Source: Clostridiales bacterium (GTDB lineage: Bacteria > Bacillota > Clostridia > Christensenellales > QALW01). Taken from it: a DNA stretch of 20,815 nt. This document shows positions 1-6,461 of this stretch, piece by piece. The position numbers and the translations under genes were made by a program. Every line of letters begins with the position of its first letter. The first letter of the stretch is position 1. The notes below the pieces were generated by a model. That model did not search any database. It was not told the DNA's origin and saw only the letters and a program-made list of their open reading frames with translations. The DNA lies in contig JAHAAN010000016.1 of assembly GCA_018376855.1 (NCBI GenBank), positions 1 through 20,815 on the forward strand, read 5' to 3'.

Positions 1-197
1 GACTTTTCGCTTGTCGATTTATGTCGCCGAAACTTTTTTGCTCAAAATCTTCTATTTCCACCTCACCAAAAAAAGAGCTTCAAGGGGTTGCGGGTGATCG
101 TTAAGGGGGCGCCAAACAAAAGCGCGTTGCGCTATTGTTCCGGGGGAATTTGCATTCTGCAATTGGCAATCCCCCTCGCCCCCTTGACATAGAGAAA
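1..197 (-). repeat. Left copy of an inverted intergenic repeat (mosaic family)
   Basis: The reverse complement of about 1-110 matches 1304-1412 with roughly ten differences, including shared stretches such as GGTGAGGTGGAAATAGAAG and ATAAATCGACAAG. Positions 138-197 match the reverse complement of about 1256-1300. The left copy has an extra block at 112-143 holding a small hairpin (AGCGC/GCGCT), which recurs in the opposite orientation at 1575-1607 and in diverged form near 2452-2480. The copy is cut by the window edge, so its full length is unknown. An open frame at 135-356 lies inside and beyond this repeat, has no ribosome binding site and is not called as a gene. Confidence 0.8.
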
Positions 198-302
198 AAC
201 AGCGGTGTACAGGAAAGTTGGGGAAGAACCGTAGATGTATTTCATTCTATTTTTCCATATCTTTTTTCATATTCTTCGATATACTTTTTAATTATCCACG
301 CC

Positions 303-351
303 AAAAAGGCTGTTCACAAACTCCCTTGCGGAAGCTGTGAGCAGCTTTTTT
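303..351 (-). terminator. Bidirectional intrinsic terminator
   Basis: GCTGTTCACA (309-318) pairs with TGTGAGCAGC (336-345), including one G-T wobble, and the stem is flanked by A5 on the left and T6 on the right. Read on the minus strand it ends the unknown gene whose stop codon lies just to the right. On the plus strand it would also stop transcripts leaving the repeat. Confidence 0.75.
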
Positions 352-371
352 GTTAAAGGCTAATGGGATTT

Positions 372-1115
372 TTACTTTTTAAACCCTTTCGGCGCTTTGG
401 TTGAATTCTTTGCGCCGTACATATCAATATATACCGTTTTATACGGTTTGCCGGAGAGCAGCCAGCTGTCGTATATATCAATGTTGTCGTCAAGCTCCTC
501 CACGTAAACGGAACCTCTGCGCTTCCATTTCAGCTTTTGGCCGTCTGCGGTCAGAAGCCCGGCAAGATATTGATCCGAGCCGCGAACCCCGCAGGTGTAG
601 ACCGGCTTTTCCTTTACCAAGCCATACTCAGGATCGTTCAGGTATTGATCCTGCACGGAAAGATTCGCCTTTGATCTATCAATCATTTGCTTGATTCGCA
701 AAATGGAAAAATCCAAAACCTCGTAATGAGCCGGTGAACAAAGAACAAAGCTGGGGTCTTTCCTGTTGATTTCAATGTACGCGATTGCTTTTAATGCTGT
801 TTCTTCATTTTTTATCAACGCGCCGTGCTGCGTTTGCAGTATGTTCGCCACCGTTTCATAGGGGTGATCCGTAGCGACCGATCTTGAAAATACCGTTACA
901 AAAACGGAATACAGGTCGTAGTACATTTTCCCGTTGCTTGCCGATAATTTTACATGGCAAATTTCAGCAAGCGACGTAATGATGTTGCTCACCTGTTCTC
1001 TGCCGCCGGGGAAAACGAATTTGACCATAGCGGGCGGGCAGCCTGCGTATAAAATAGCGATGTTTTCTTCATGCCGTGCGGATGAAATATTTTTTAAAAT
1101 TGCTAATATTCCCAT
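372..1115 (-). CDS. Unrecognised 247-aa protein
   Basis: I do not recognise this protein. It has no signal peptide and no long hydrophobic segment, so it is probably cytoplasmic. Visible features are a short hydrophobic N-terminus (MGILAILKNISS), a middle part rich in aromatic residues and short helices, and a Lys/Gly/Tyr-rich C-terminus (residues about 165-247) with a likely beta-rich pattern, ending in APKGFKK. The start is uncertain. ATG 1115 is the first in-frame start after an in-frame TAA, but it has no ribosome binding site nearby. The only good one, GGAGG at 1142-1146, sits 7 nt from a different ATG (1132-1134) in another frame that reads 21 codons across the true start. The gene diverges from the HTH gene at 1896, both sides are covered by repeat modules, and the two promoters look alike (see findings). 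It could be a regulated cargo gene of the repeat-bounded locus; its function is unknown. Confidence 0.75.
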   Translation of the reverse strand: MGILAILKNISSARHEENIAILYAGCPPAMVKFVFPGGREQVSNIITSLAEICHVKLSASNGKMYYDLYSVFVTVFSRSVATDHPYETVANILQTQHGALIKNEETALKAIAYIEINRKDPSFVLCSPAHYEVLDFSILRIKQMIDRSKANLSVQDQYLNDPEYGLVKEKPVYTCGVRGSDQYLAGLLTADGQKLKWKRRGSVYVEELDDNIDIYDSWLLSGKPYKTVYIDMYGAKNSTKAPKGFKK

Positions 1116-1166
1116 TGTGATTTTGTGGCAGCATTATGCCGCCTCCATAAAATTTTATATGAATAA

Positions 1167-1228
1167 AGTATAGCACACGAATGTTTTATTCAAGTGTACG
1201 TTGAAAAAATGGTTGTTTTATTTAAGTG
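1167..1228 (-). promoter_or_regulatory. Promoter of the 247-aa gene with two direct-repeat operator-like sites
   Basis: On the minus strand the extended -10 is TGCTATACT, with TATACT at 1172-1167. TTGAAT at 1193-1188 is a possible -35, but with a short 15-nt spacer. CACTTGAATAAAAC begins at 1196, and a second copy, CACTTAAATAAAAC, begins 32 nt upstream at 1228. The same pair, at 31 nt spacing and the same 24-nt distance from the first base of the -10, stands before the HTH gene at 1800-1860. The short spacer suggests that an activator or repressor sets activity here. Confidence 0.65.
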
Positions 1229-1255
1229 AAAAAATCAATATGTTTTTGAACATCA

Positions 1256-1412
1256 TCTATTTTTTATGTTAAGGGGACGAGGGAGATTGCGATTTCCCCC
1301 TTCCGCCCCCTTAACGATCCCCCGCAACCCCTTGAAGCGCCTGTTTGGTGAGGTGGAAATAGAAGGTTTTGAGCAAAAAAGTTTTAACGATATAAATCGA
1401 CAAGTGAAAAGG
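1256..1412 (+). repeat. Right copy of the inverted intergenic repeat
   Basis: This is the inverted partner of 1-197. It opens with an imperfect hairpin whose arms are GTTAAGGGG (from about 1269) and CCCCCTTAAC (to about 1313), followed by the AACCCCTTGAAG segment and the A-module GGTGAGGTGGAAATAGAAG (1347-1365), ending near ATAAATCGACAAG (1392-1404). Together with 1-197 it brackets the 247-aa gene. Short open frames run through it on both strands but carry no gene signals. Confidence 0.8.
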
Positions 1413-1439
1413 GGTCTTGCAGTGCAGCAGTTAGCAATG

Positions 1440-1557
1440 GGCGGCGGAAGAAACGGGGAACGCCGCGCCGGAGCAAAGCGAACGGCTGTAGGTGGCTCCC
1501 GTGCGGAAGTCGCCCAGTTGAATTGCGCCGAACAAGCCGATTCTTTCACGCTTAAAC
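1440..1557 (+). repeat. Mosaic repeat, B-module copy 1
   Basis: GGGCGGCGGAAG, CGCCGCGCCGGAGC and GCGGAAGTCGCCC are landmarks shared with 2556-2675. The last part, a diverged GCCGATTCTTTC...GCTTAAAC block, also appears at about 2875-2912. No gene signals are visible inside. Confidence 0.7.
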
Positions 1558-1604
1558 GAAAGGGGGCGGCGCAGGCGGAACAATAGCGCAGCGCGCTTTT
1601 GTTT

Positions 1605-1703
1605 GGCGCCGCCTGTTCGCGGCCACTATACCGCGGCCGCTTTTTAGTGCAGTGAAAATAGGAGGTTCTGAGCCGGAAAGTTTTTAACGACATGAATCGA
1701 CAA
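1605..1703 (+). repeat. 99-bp direct repeat, copy 1
   Basis: It is identical to 2681-2779 except for one C/T difference that I can see (position 1631 versus 2707). It begins with GGCGCC, contains GCGGCC-10 nt-GGCCGC followed by TTTTT (a terminator-like hairpin), and ends with the A-module (GTGCAGTGAAAATAGGAGG to AATCGACAA). The two copies bracket the HTH gene. Confidence 0.88.
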
Positions 1704-1799
1704 ACCCAAAATTGTCTCTACTCAGCTGAAAGAGGGTGGCAGACGTTATTGCATTTTTCAATTTTTTCGCTCATATTTAGACTCAATCTTTCATTTTTC

Positions 1800-1860
1800 C
1801 ACTTAAATAAAACTATCATTTTGTCATGTTCCCCTGAATGAAACGTCCATATGTTATAAT
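1800..1860 (+). promoter_or_regulatory. Promoter of the HTH gene with two operator-like sites
   Basis: An extended -10, TGTTATAAT, ends at 1860. CACTTAAATAAAAC starts at 1800, and a diverged second copy, CCCCTGAATGAAAC, starts at 1831. The second copy begins 24 nt before the first base of TATAAT, exactly as in the divergent promoter at 1167-1228. Across the distal site, 24 of 27 aligned bases agree between the two promoters. I infer autoregulation by the adjacent HTH protein. Confidence 0.65.
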
Positions 1861-1895
1861 TTTCTTATAAAGAATTTTATGGAGACAGTATCGTT

Positions 1896-2261
1896 ATGTT
1901 TGATTTCGGCGCATGTATTCAACAACTACGAATAAGCCATAATATGTCTCAGCAAGCATTAGGCAAAAAACTTAATAGATCAAAAGCAGTTATATGCGGT
2001 TATGAAAATAACGTGCGCATTCCACCGTTAGAGGTGCTTGTGAATATGGCGATTATTTTTAATGTTTCACTTAATTATCTTGTTGGAATTGATAAAAATG
2101 AAATAATTTCCATAGAAAATTTGGATGAAGAACAAAAACGAATTATAAAAACTCTAATTAAAGAATTTAAGAGCGCTCCGAGACATTATGCAGGTTTTAC
2201 AGAAAACCAACAAAATCTAATTAATAAGATTTTTGTTGAATTTAATGAGAAAAATAAATAG
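1896..2261 (+). CDS. XRE-family HTH transcriptional regulator (121 aa)
   Basis: This is a small DNA-binding protein. Residues 3-62 form a classic Cro/C1-type helix-turn-helix (LRISHNMSQQALGKKLNRS, then GYENNVRIPPLEVLVNMAI and the capping NVSLNYLVG). The C-terminal half (about 70-121) is charged and helical, probably for dimerisation, with no recognisable peptidase or sensor domain. ATG 1896 lies downstream of GGAG at 1881-1884 and of an extended -10 at 1855-1860. The gene is clearly AT-richer than the housekeeping genes to the right, which fits an acquired element. It diverges from the unknown gene at 372-1115, whose promoter carries the same two-site motif, so it is the natural candidate to repress both. 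It has its own terminator, so it is monocistronic. The family call is firm; the target sites are inferred. Confidence 0.93.
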   Translation: MFDFGACIQQLRISHNMSQQALGKKLNRSKAVICGYENNVRIPPLEVLVNMAIIFNVSLNYLVGIDKNEIISIENLDEEQKRIIKTLIKEFKSAPRHYAGFTENQQNLINKIFVEFNEKNK

Positions 2262-2297
2262 CGCTTTCTCAATATGCTTTTAACACTTTAAATAATG

Positions 2298-2327
2298 CGG
2301 CGCATTTGTTTGCGCCGTTTTCTTTTT
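2298..2327 (+). terminator. Intrinsic terminator of the HTH gene
   Basis: The stem CGGCGCA/TGCGCCG (2298-2304 and 2311-2317) has a TTTGTT loop and is followed by TTTTCTTTTT. Confidence 0.9.
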
Positions 2328-2339
2328 GCAACATAGCTT

Positions 2340-2540
2340 ATTTTCATGTTAAGAGAGAAAGCGAGGGCGATTTCCCCTCTCGCTCCTTTAACACGAAAAG
2401 AAAGATTTTGCTGAAAGCCGTGAAAAACGTAAGAAACAAAAAAGAACGAAGCAAACAAAAGCACAATGTGCTGCTGTTCCTCCGTGCGTCTTTCATTTTA
2501 GTTTGTGCGCGAAAGAATCGGTTTGTTTCTTTGCAATAGC
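2340..2540. repeat. Diverged mosaic repeat modules (hairpin, D-module, inverted B fragment)
   Basis: 2347-2393 is a long imperfect hairpin (GTTAAGAGAG... to ...CTCCTTTAAC) homologous to the one at 1268-1313. About 2452-2480 (CAAACAAAAGCACAATG) is a diverged copy of 112-143. About 2498-2522 (GTGCGCGAAAGAATCGG) matches the reverse complement of the end of the B-module. An open frame runs from 2306 to 2539, but it starts inside the terminator of the HTH gene and is made of repeat, so it is not called. Confidence 0.6.
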
Positions 2541-2555
2541 ATCTGCCCGCTGATA

Positions 2556-2680
2556 GGGCGGCGGAAGGAGACCGAGCCGCCGCGCCGGAGCGAAGCGGAG
2601 GCTGTAAGCAGCGGTTTGGGCGCGGAAGTCGCCCTATTGAATCGCACCGAATAAGCCGATTTTTTCGCGCTTAAACTAAG
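2556..2680 (+). repeat. Mosaic repeat, B-module copy 2
   Basis: It shares GGGCGGCGGAAG, CCGCGCCGGAGCGAAGCG, GCGGAAGTCGCCC and the GCCGATT...GCTTAAAC end with 1440-1557. It runs directly into the 99-bp repeat, whereas at copy 1 about 47 nt separate the two. Confidence 0.7.
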
Positions 2681-2779
2681 GGCGCCGCCTGTTCGCGGCC
2701 ACTATATCGCGGCCGCTTTTTAGTGCAGTGAAAATAGGAGGTTCTGAGCCGGAAAGTTTTTAACGACATGAATCGACAA
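2681..2779 (+). repeat. 99-bp direct repeat, copy 2
   Basis: This is the second copy of 1605-1703, with one visible mismatch. The two copies start 1076 bp apart and bracket the HTH gene. The high identity compared with the diverged neighbouring modules suggests recent duplication or gene conversion. Confidence 0.88.
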
Positions 2780-2789
2780 GCAAAAAGTC

Positions 2790-2912
2790 TGTTACTGCAC
2801 AACAGCTGGAGTAGGGAGCCAAATTCAAGCGTAATGCAGTGCGTTTGGGTTCTGAAGTCGCCCGATTGAATCGCACCGAATAAGCTGATTTTTTGCGCAT
2901 AAAAAGAGGCGG
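2790..2912 (+). repeat. Mosaic repeat, B-module copy 3 (diverged)
   Basis: TCTGAAGTCGCCCGATTGAA and CGCACCGAATAAGC match 2556-2675, although the 5' part is different or eroded. An AGGCGGCGGAGG end follows. No coding signals are visible. Confidence 0.55.
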
Positions 2913-2937
2913 CGGAGGCATTGCGGATTTATCCTCC

Positions 2938-3130
2938 TCTGACCTAACCTAATCTATTCTATTCTGGCCTAACCTATCCTAACGTAACGGCTGAAGCAAA
3001 AAAGAATGGGTGAGCTGTAACGGCCGAGGCAAAATAAAACAGTTGAGCTGTAACGGCTGACACAAAATAAAATAGTTGGGTTGTAACGACCGATACAAAT
3101 TAAAATAGCTGAGCTGTAACGGCTCATCGG
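2938..3130 (+). repeat. CCTAA-rich tract followed by a 33-bp tandem repeat (4.4 copies)
   Basis: 2941-2984 is a low-complexity tract of CCTAACCT and TCTATTCTATTC variants. From 2985 to 3116 there are four degenerate 33-bp units (TAACGGCTGA...GAGCTG), then a partial fifth unit to about 3130. The most conserved part is the unit junction, GAGCTGTAACGGC. Adjacent copies lack unique spacers, so this is not CRISPR. The unit is a multiple of three and one minus-strand frame stays open through all units, but it has no start codon or ribosome binding site. Confidence 0.88.
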
Positions 3131-3155
3131 CATTATTTTTTAGAAGTTTGAGAAT

Positions 3156-3190
3156 AAAAAAGACAATCTTCTGTTGAAAATTGTCTTTTT
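3156..3190 (-). terminator. Terminator of the MATE gene
   Basis: AAAAAGACAAT (3157-3167) pairs with ATTGTCTTTTT (3180-3190) around a 12-nt loop. On the minus strand the stem runs into TTTTTTATT. Confidence 0.85.
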
Positions 3191-3251
3191 ATCGTTTATG
3201 GTTTTTGAGTTTTTTCGCTAAAGCCGTTTGCTTTTTGATATAGAAAGGGCG

Positions 3252-4595
3252 TTATATTTTTTCCGTTTGGCGGGATAATTTCCGCAACAGGAAAAAAGCT
3301 TTTATCATGAGCGGCACGGCGGCGGCGATCCAAGCGGCGGGAGTGGCAAGGCATACCGCGGCATATCCCCAAAACTGCGGCAAAAAAGTGCATACGGCGA
3401 AGCGTGCCGCCAGCTCCAGCACACCGCCGAGCATCGGCACAGCGGGTGCATCCATTGCCTGCAGCGAACTGCGGTAAACGTAAAGCATTGCCAGCATTGG
3501 ATAGAAAATTGCGATTGTGGTGAGATATTGCTGAGCATAATACAAAATTTCCTCGGAGGGGGTTTCCAAAAACAGCGTGCTTAATGGAGTGCCAAGGAAA
3601 ATGTTAATCAAAGAAGCCACGATGCTGCACAGCAGCCCGAGCCATGTGGCGGTTTTCAGCCCCTGCTTTAAGCGGAGAATATCTCCGGCGCCTAAATTTT
3701 GCCCGCAGTAGGTAGCCATGGTGACGGAAAGGGTAACAAAGGTTTGCGTAACAAATATCTCCACTTTATTTGCCGCAGTGAATGAGGCAACCACATTTGA
3801 ACCGAACGAGTTGATCGCGCTTTGCAGAATCATGATGCCGACGGCTGTAACGGAGAATTGCAGCGCCATGGGCAGCCCGATGCGAAGATGCGCCCACATA
3901 AAGCGAAAATCAGGCCGGAAGTGCTTGCGGTGCAGGCGGAGGATCGGGAAGCGCTTGGCTGCGTACAGGGTGCAGAGCACGGCGGAAATAAGCTGCGAAA
4001 GAACCGTTGCCCATGCCGCTCCGGCCACGCCCATAGAAAAGGTCAAGATAAACAGCAGATCCAGCCCGATATTCAGCAGGGAAGAAAGGATCAGGAAATA
4101 AAGCGGCGTTTTGCTGTCGCCCAATGCGCGCAGAATGCCGGCGATCATGTTATAGTAAATGGAAGCGCCGATTCCGATAAAAATAACGGAGATATAGGTA
4201 TAGGCGTCCTGAAAGATGTCCTCCGGCGTGTTCATCAGGCGTAAAAGGGGTTTGGCTGTTAGCAGGCTTACCGCTGTGAGCAAAACGGTGATAAGAATAC
4301 AAAGCTGGGTGGAAGCAGCCGCGGAGCGTTTTACGCCTTCCTCGTCCTGCGCGCCGAAGTGCTGGGAGGCGATTACGGAAAAGCCGCCGGTGATTCCTAT
4401 AGCAAAGCCGAGAATCAAGAAGGAAAGCGCGCTGGTAGAGCCGACTGCCGCCAGCGCGTCATTGCCGACGCACCGCCCCACGATGATCGTGTCCACTATG
4501 CTGTAGAGCTGCTGAAATATGTTTCCGATCAAAACCGGCAGGGAAAATCGAAGGATCAAACGCAAGGGGGAGCCCTTTGTCATATCACCTGTCAT
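3252..4595 (-). CDS. MATE-family multidrug/Na+ (or H+) antiporter
   Basis: This is a polytopic inner-membrane exporter of about 447 aa, the usual length for MATE proteins, with about twelve hydrophobic helices in two homologous halves. The N-terminal half shows the family hallmark LPVLIGNIFQQLYSIVDTII followed by VGRCVGNDALAAVGS. The first segment of the second half (LRIGLPMALQFSVTAVG) repeats the pattern. Typical substrates are organic cations and drugs, exported in exchange for Na+ or H+; the substrate cannot be read from the sequence. I chose ATG 4593-4595 (MTGDMTKGSP) because AAAGGTGAT precedes it and because the promoter at 4653-4681 places the transcript start downstream of the longer ATG at 4650-4652. 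It is monocistronic, with its own promoter and terminator. Confidence 0.94.
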   Translation of the reverse strand: MTGDMTKGSPLRLILRFSLPVLIGNIFQQLYSIVDTIIVGRCVGNDALAAVGSTSALSFLILGFAIGITGGFSVIASQHFGAQDEEGVKRSAAASTQLCILITVLLTAVSLLTAKPLLRLMNTPEDIFQDAYTYISVIFIGIGASIYYNMIAGILRALGDSKTPLYFLILSSLLNIGLDLLFILTFSMGVAGAAWATVLSQLISAVLCTLYAAKRFPILRLHRKHFRPDFRFMWAHLRIGLPMALQFSVTAVGIMILQSAINSFGSNVVASFTAANKVEIFVTQTFVTLSVTMATYCGQNLGAGDILRLKQGLKTATWLGLLCSIVASLINIFLGTPLSTLFLETPSEEILYYAQQYLTTIAIFYPMLAMLYVYRSSLQAMDAPAVPMLGGVLELAARFAVCTFLPQFWGYAAVCLATPAAWIAAAVPLMIKAFFLLRKLSRQTEKI

Positions 4596-4652
4596 GGAAG
4601 GATCACCTTTCTTTTGAAAAAAGCTTTCGATATATGTTGAATAATCCCGCAT

Positions 4653-4681
4653 AGTATAACGCGGAGAGGAGGGTTTGTAAA
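4653..4681 (-). promoter_or_regulatory. Sigma-A-type promoter of the MATE gene
   Basis: On the minus strand this is TTTACA-17 nt-TATACT, with the -35 at 4681-4676 and the -10 at 4658-4653. The expected transcript start is near 4646, which excludes translation from ATG 4652. Confidence 0.75.
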
Positions 4682-4710
4682 CAGAAATTTCTGATTTACC
4701 CGAAAATTAT

Positions 4711-4740
4711 AAAAGGTACAGCCTACGGCTGCACCTTTTA
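4711..4740 (-). terminator. Terminator of the anchored secreted protein gene
   Basis: AAAAGGTACAGCC pairs with GGCTGCACCTTTT around a TAC loop, with one A-C mismatch. Minus-strand transcripts from the gene ending at 4789 continue into TTTTATAATTTT. Confidence 0.8.
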
Positions 4741-4788
4741 TGTTGTTTTCTAAAGAAGAGAACAGTTTTCCGGGCAATATTTTCCTTA

Positions 4789-5583
4789 TTACCGTTTTTT
4801 GCGAACGATCAGCGCTGCGCCGCCGAGGAGAGATACCGCTGCAAAGGCAAACACGGAAGGATCAGCCGTGCTTTGTGCGGGTTCAATGGGAAGCTCGTCG
4901 CTCAAAATCATTTCGTCGAGCGTCCATGCTATATCTTCATTAGAACGGAGATCCAGTTCGACTTGTGTGGCGGTTTCCAAAGAGTCCAGCATGGGCGCCC
5001 AGTTTGCTACATTTACAAGATTATCCATCTTGTATTCCGCGCAAACATAGCCCTTAAAGCCGGCAGGAATCATAACGCCGCAGGTTGTTTGTTCGGGCTC
5101 GTCTTTTGTGCCCCATTGTGCTGCGCCGGCATCGCCATATGCCAGGTTCTCCACCTTAGCGCCGTCCTCACGGTAAAGCGTGAAAGCTTGCGGACGAATA
5201 TAGCACTTCATGCCGTTGCCGCCCAGATATACGGTAAACAACCCGTCGGAAGCGCTCTGGTAATCCATCCAAACGGAGAAATAGCGGCGTGTTTGGCCGG
5301 CAGTATCCATATCTAAATAAAAGTTTGCAATCGGTGTAGCGGCAGCCTTTTGAATTATTGTTTTTACCGCTTTGCCCTTTACGCCGTCAACAACCTCGTA
5401 AGAGGGAGTAGGAAAGGGCGGGTCATAGGTTAAGAGCCCTGTGTTGAAGTTCATATACGTTTCGACATCTTCGGCAGTGGTTTCAAAATTCTTGAGAATA
5501 ACGTTTTCGTTTGCTGCCAAAGCCGTCATTGCGCACAGCAGTGTCAGGCAAAGGCAAAGAAACACTGTAATTAATTTTTTCAA
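4789..5583 (-). CDS. Secreted, C-terminally membrane-anchored protein of unknown function
   Basis: The protein is about 264 aa. Residues 1-23 form a clear Sec signal peptide (MKKLITVFLCLCLTLLCAM, cleavage after ALA). The middle part is Gly/Tyr/Asp-rich and probably a beta-sandwich, resembling carbohydrate-binding or jelly-roll domains in general texture only (NFYLDMDT, RRYFSVWMDYQS, WTLDEMILSDE). The last 20 residues (FAFAAVSLLGGAALIVRKKR) are a hydrophobic helix plus a basic tail, typical of C-terminal surface anchors, but no LPXTG-like sortase motif is visible. TTG 5583 is preferred: AAAAGGA lies about 10 nt upstream, whereas GTG 5592 is only 1 nt from it. It lies downstream of the polyphosphate polymerase operon on the same strand, separated by that operon's terminator, so co-function is only suggested. 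No enzyme motif is recognised. Confidence 0.8.
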   Translation of the reverse strand: MKKLITVFLCLCLTLLCAMTALAANENVILKNFETTAEDVETYMNFNTGLLTYDPPFPTPSYEVVDGVKGKAVKTIIQKAAATPIANFYLDMDTAGQTRRYFSVWMDYQSASDGLFTVYLGGNGMKCYIRPQAFTLYREDGAKVENLAYGDAGAAQWGTKDEPEQTTCGVMIPAGFKGYVCAEYKMDNLVNVANWAPMLDSLETATQVELDLRSNEDIAWTLDEMILSDELPIEPAQSTADPSVFAFAAVSLLGGAALIVRKKR

Positions 5584-5727
5584 AGTGTTCACATCCTTTT
5601 CATTATTATACGAATATTATATTGCGCATTTATGACAAATTAAATGCACAAAACAAACTTTCTTTATCACGGTAATAACGAAAAACGCAGCATGAAAGCG
5701 AAAAAGGCAAATAGAGGTTAGAAAAAG

Positions 5728-5755
5728 AAAGAACCGTTCGGCTGAACGGTTCTTT
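5728..5755 (-). terminator. Terminator of the VTC-DUF4956 operon
   Basis: GAACCGTTC (5731-5739), loop GGCT, GAACGGTTC (5744-5752), flanked by AAA/TTT. On the minus strand it is followed by a T-rich run (TTTCTTTTTCT). Confidence 0.9.
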
Positions 5756-5771
5756 TTAGCGGTTGAAAATT

Positions 5772-6461
5772 TTATTCTGCAAAATCGCCTGTGTAGCTGA
5801 CCAGTACGGCGCTGTGAACGCCGTCTGTCACGCCGAGCCTGTCCACAATGGCGTTGACATTCTTTTGCATAACGACTTCGATGGTCATTTCCGTTACGCC
5901 TTGAGAGACATTTTTGCTGCGAACCTGCGCTTTTTCCAGCTTGGAAATGCAGCGGCCGACCTCCGGCTGAACCTCGGAATCAAAGCGGACGATCATAAGA
6001 TAGACTTGCTTTCTGCCGCGAAGCTTAAGAATCACAAAGAACAGAAGCGCAATGAGCACTGTGGCAAGAAGCGCAAACAGATACTGTTTGGCGCCGACGA
6101 TGATTCCCACCGAAATGCTCCAAAACAGATAGACAATATCAAGGGGATCCTTAATGGCCGCGCGGAAGCGCACGATGGAAAGCGCGCCGACCATACCTAA
6201 AGAAAGCACGGCGTTGGAGCTGATCGTTAAAATAATGGTGGAAGTGATCACGCACATAAGAACCAAGGAGGCGTTAAAGGGCTGACTGTAAACCACGCCG
6301 CGATAGGTTTTCAGGTAAGTGAAATAAATAGCAAAGCCCAGGAGAGCCGAAACGAGAAGGGTAACGATGATATTCAGCGGAGTGAGTTCGGTTGAGGTGA
6401 ATTGATCCAAAAAGCTTTGCTTGATAACGTCTTCCGTTCCCACGGCATTCATAAAGAACAT
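5772..6461 (-). CDS. DUF4956 membrane protein
   Basis: This is a 229-aa polytopic membrane protein. Hydrophobic segments lie at about 28-50, 63-81, 108-124 and 126-146. Between the second and third is the strongly conserved block SLGMVGALSIVRFRAAIKDP (88-107), characteristic of DUF4956. A soluble C-terminal domain (about 150-229) has an alternating beta/alpha pattern (VYLMIVRFDSE, VTEMTIEVVMQ, VHSAVLVSYTGD) resembling a small ferredoxin-like or ACT-like fold. The ATG (6459-6461) overlaps the stop of the VTC gene as TAATG, so translation is probably coupled. DUF4956 proteins are known to sit beside VTC-domain genes in bacteria. By analogy with the yeast VTC complex, I infer that the membrane partner anchors the polymerase or handles polyphosphate at the membrane. 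Confidence 0.92.
   Translation of the reverse strand: MFFMNAVGTEDVIKQSFLDQFTSTELTPLNIIVTLLVSALLGFAIYFTYLKTYRGVVYSQPFNASLVLMCVITSTIILTISSNAVLSLGMVGALSIVRFRAAIKDPLDIVYLFWSISVGIIVGAKQYLFALLATVLIALLFFVILKLRGRKQVYLMIVRFDSEVQPEVGRCISKLEKAQVRSKNVSQGVTEMTIEVVMQKNVNAIVDRLGVTDGVHSAVLVSYTGDFAE

Noticed and set aside
135..356. 73-codon open frame at the left edge
   Set aside because: It lies across the inverted repeat and the bidirectional terminator, has no ribosome binding site, and its sequence recurs as non-coding repeat elsewhere.
1253..1693. Open frames of about 106-146 codons on both strands in the repeat block
   Set aside because: They consist of repeat modules with Arg/Ala/Gly-rich low-complexity translation, and no copy keeps the frame in the other repeats.
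2985..3130. Possible CRISPR array (regular 33-bp periodicity)
   Set aside because: Whole units are similar to each other; there are no unique spacers between fixed repeats and no cas genes nearby. It is an ordinary degenerate tandem repeat.
4596..4652. Longer N-terminus for the MATE protein (ATG 4652)
   Set aside because: The promoter at 4653-4681 puts the transcript start downstream of this codon, and AAAGGTGAT marks ATG 4595.
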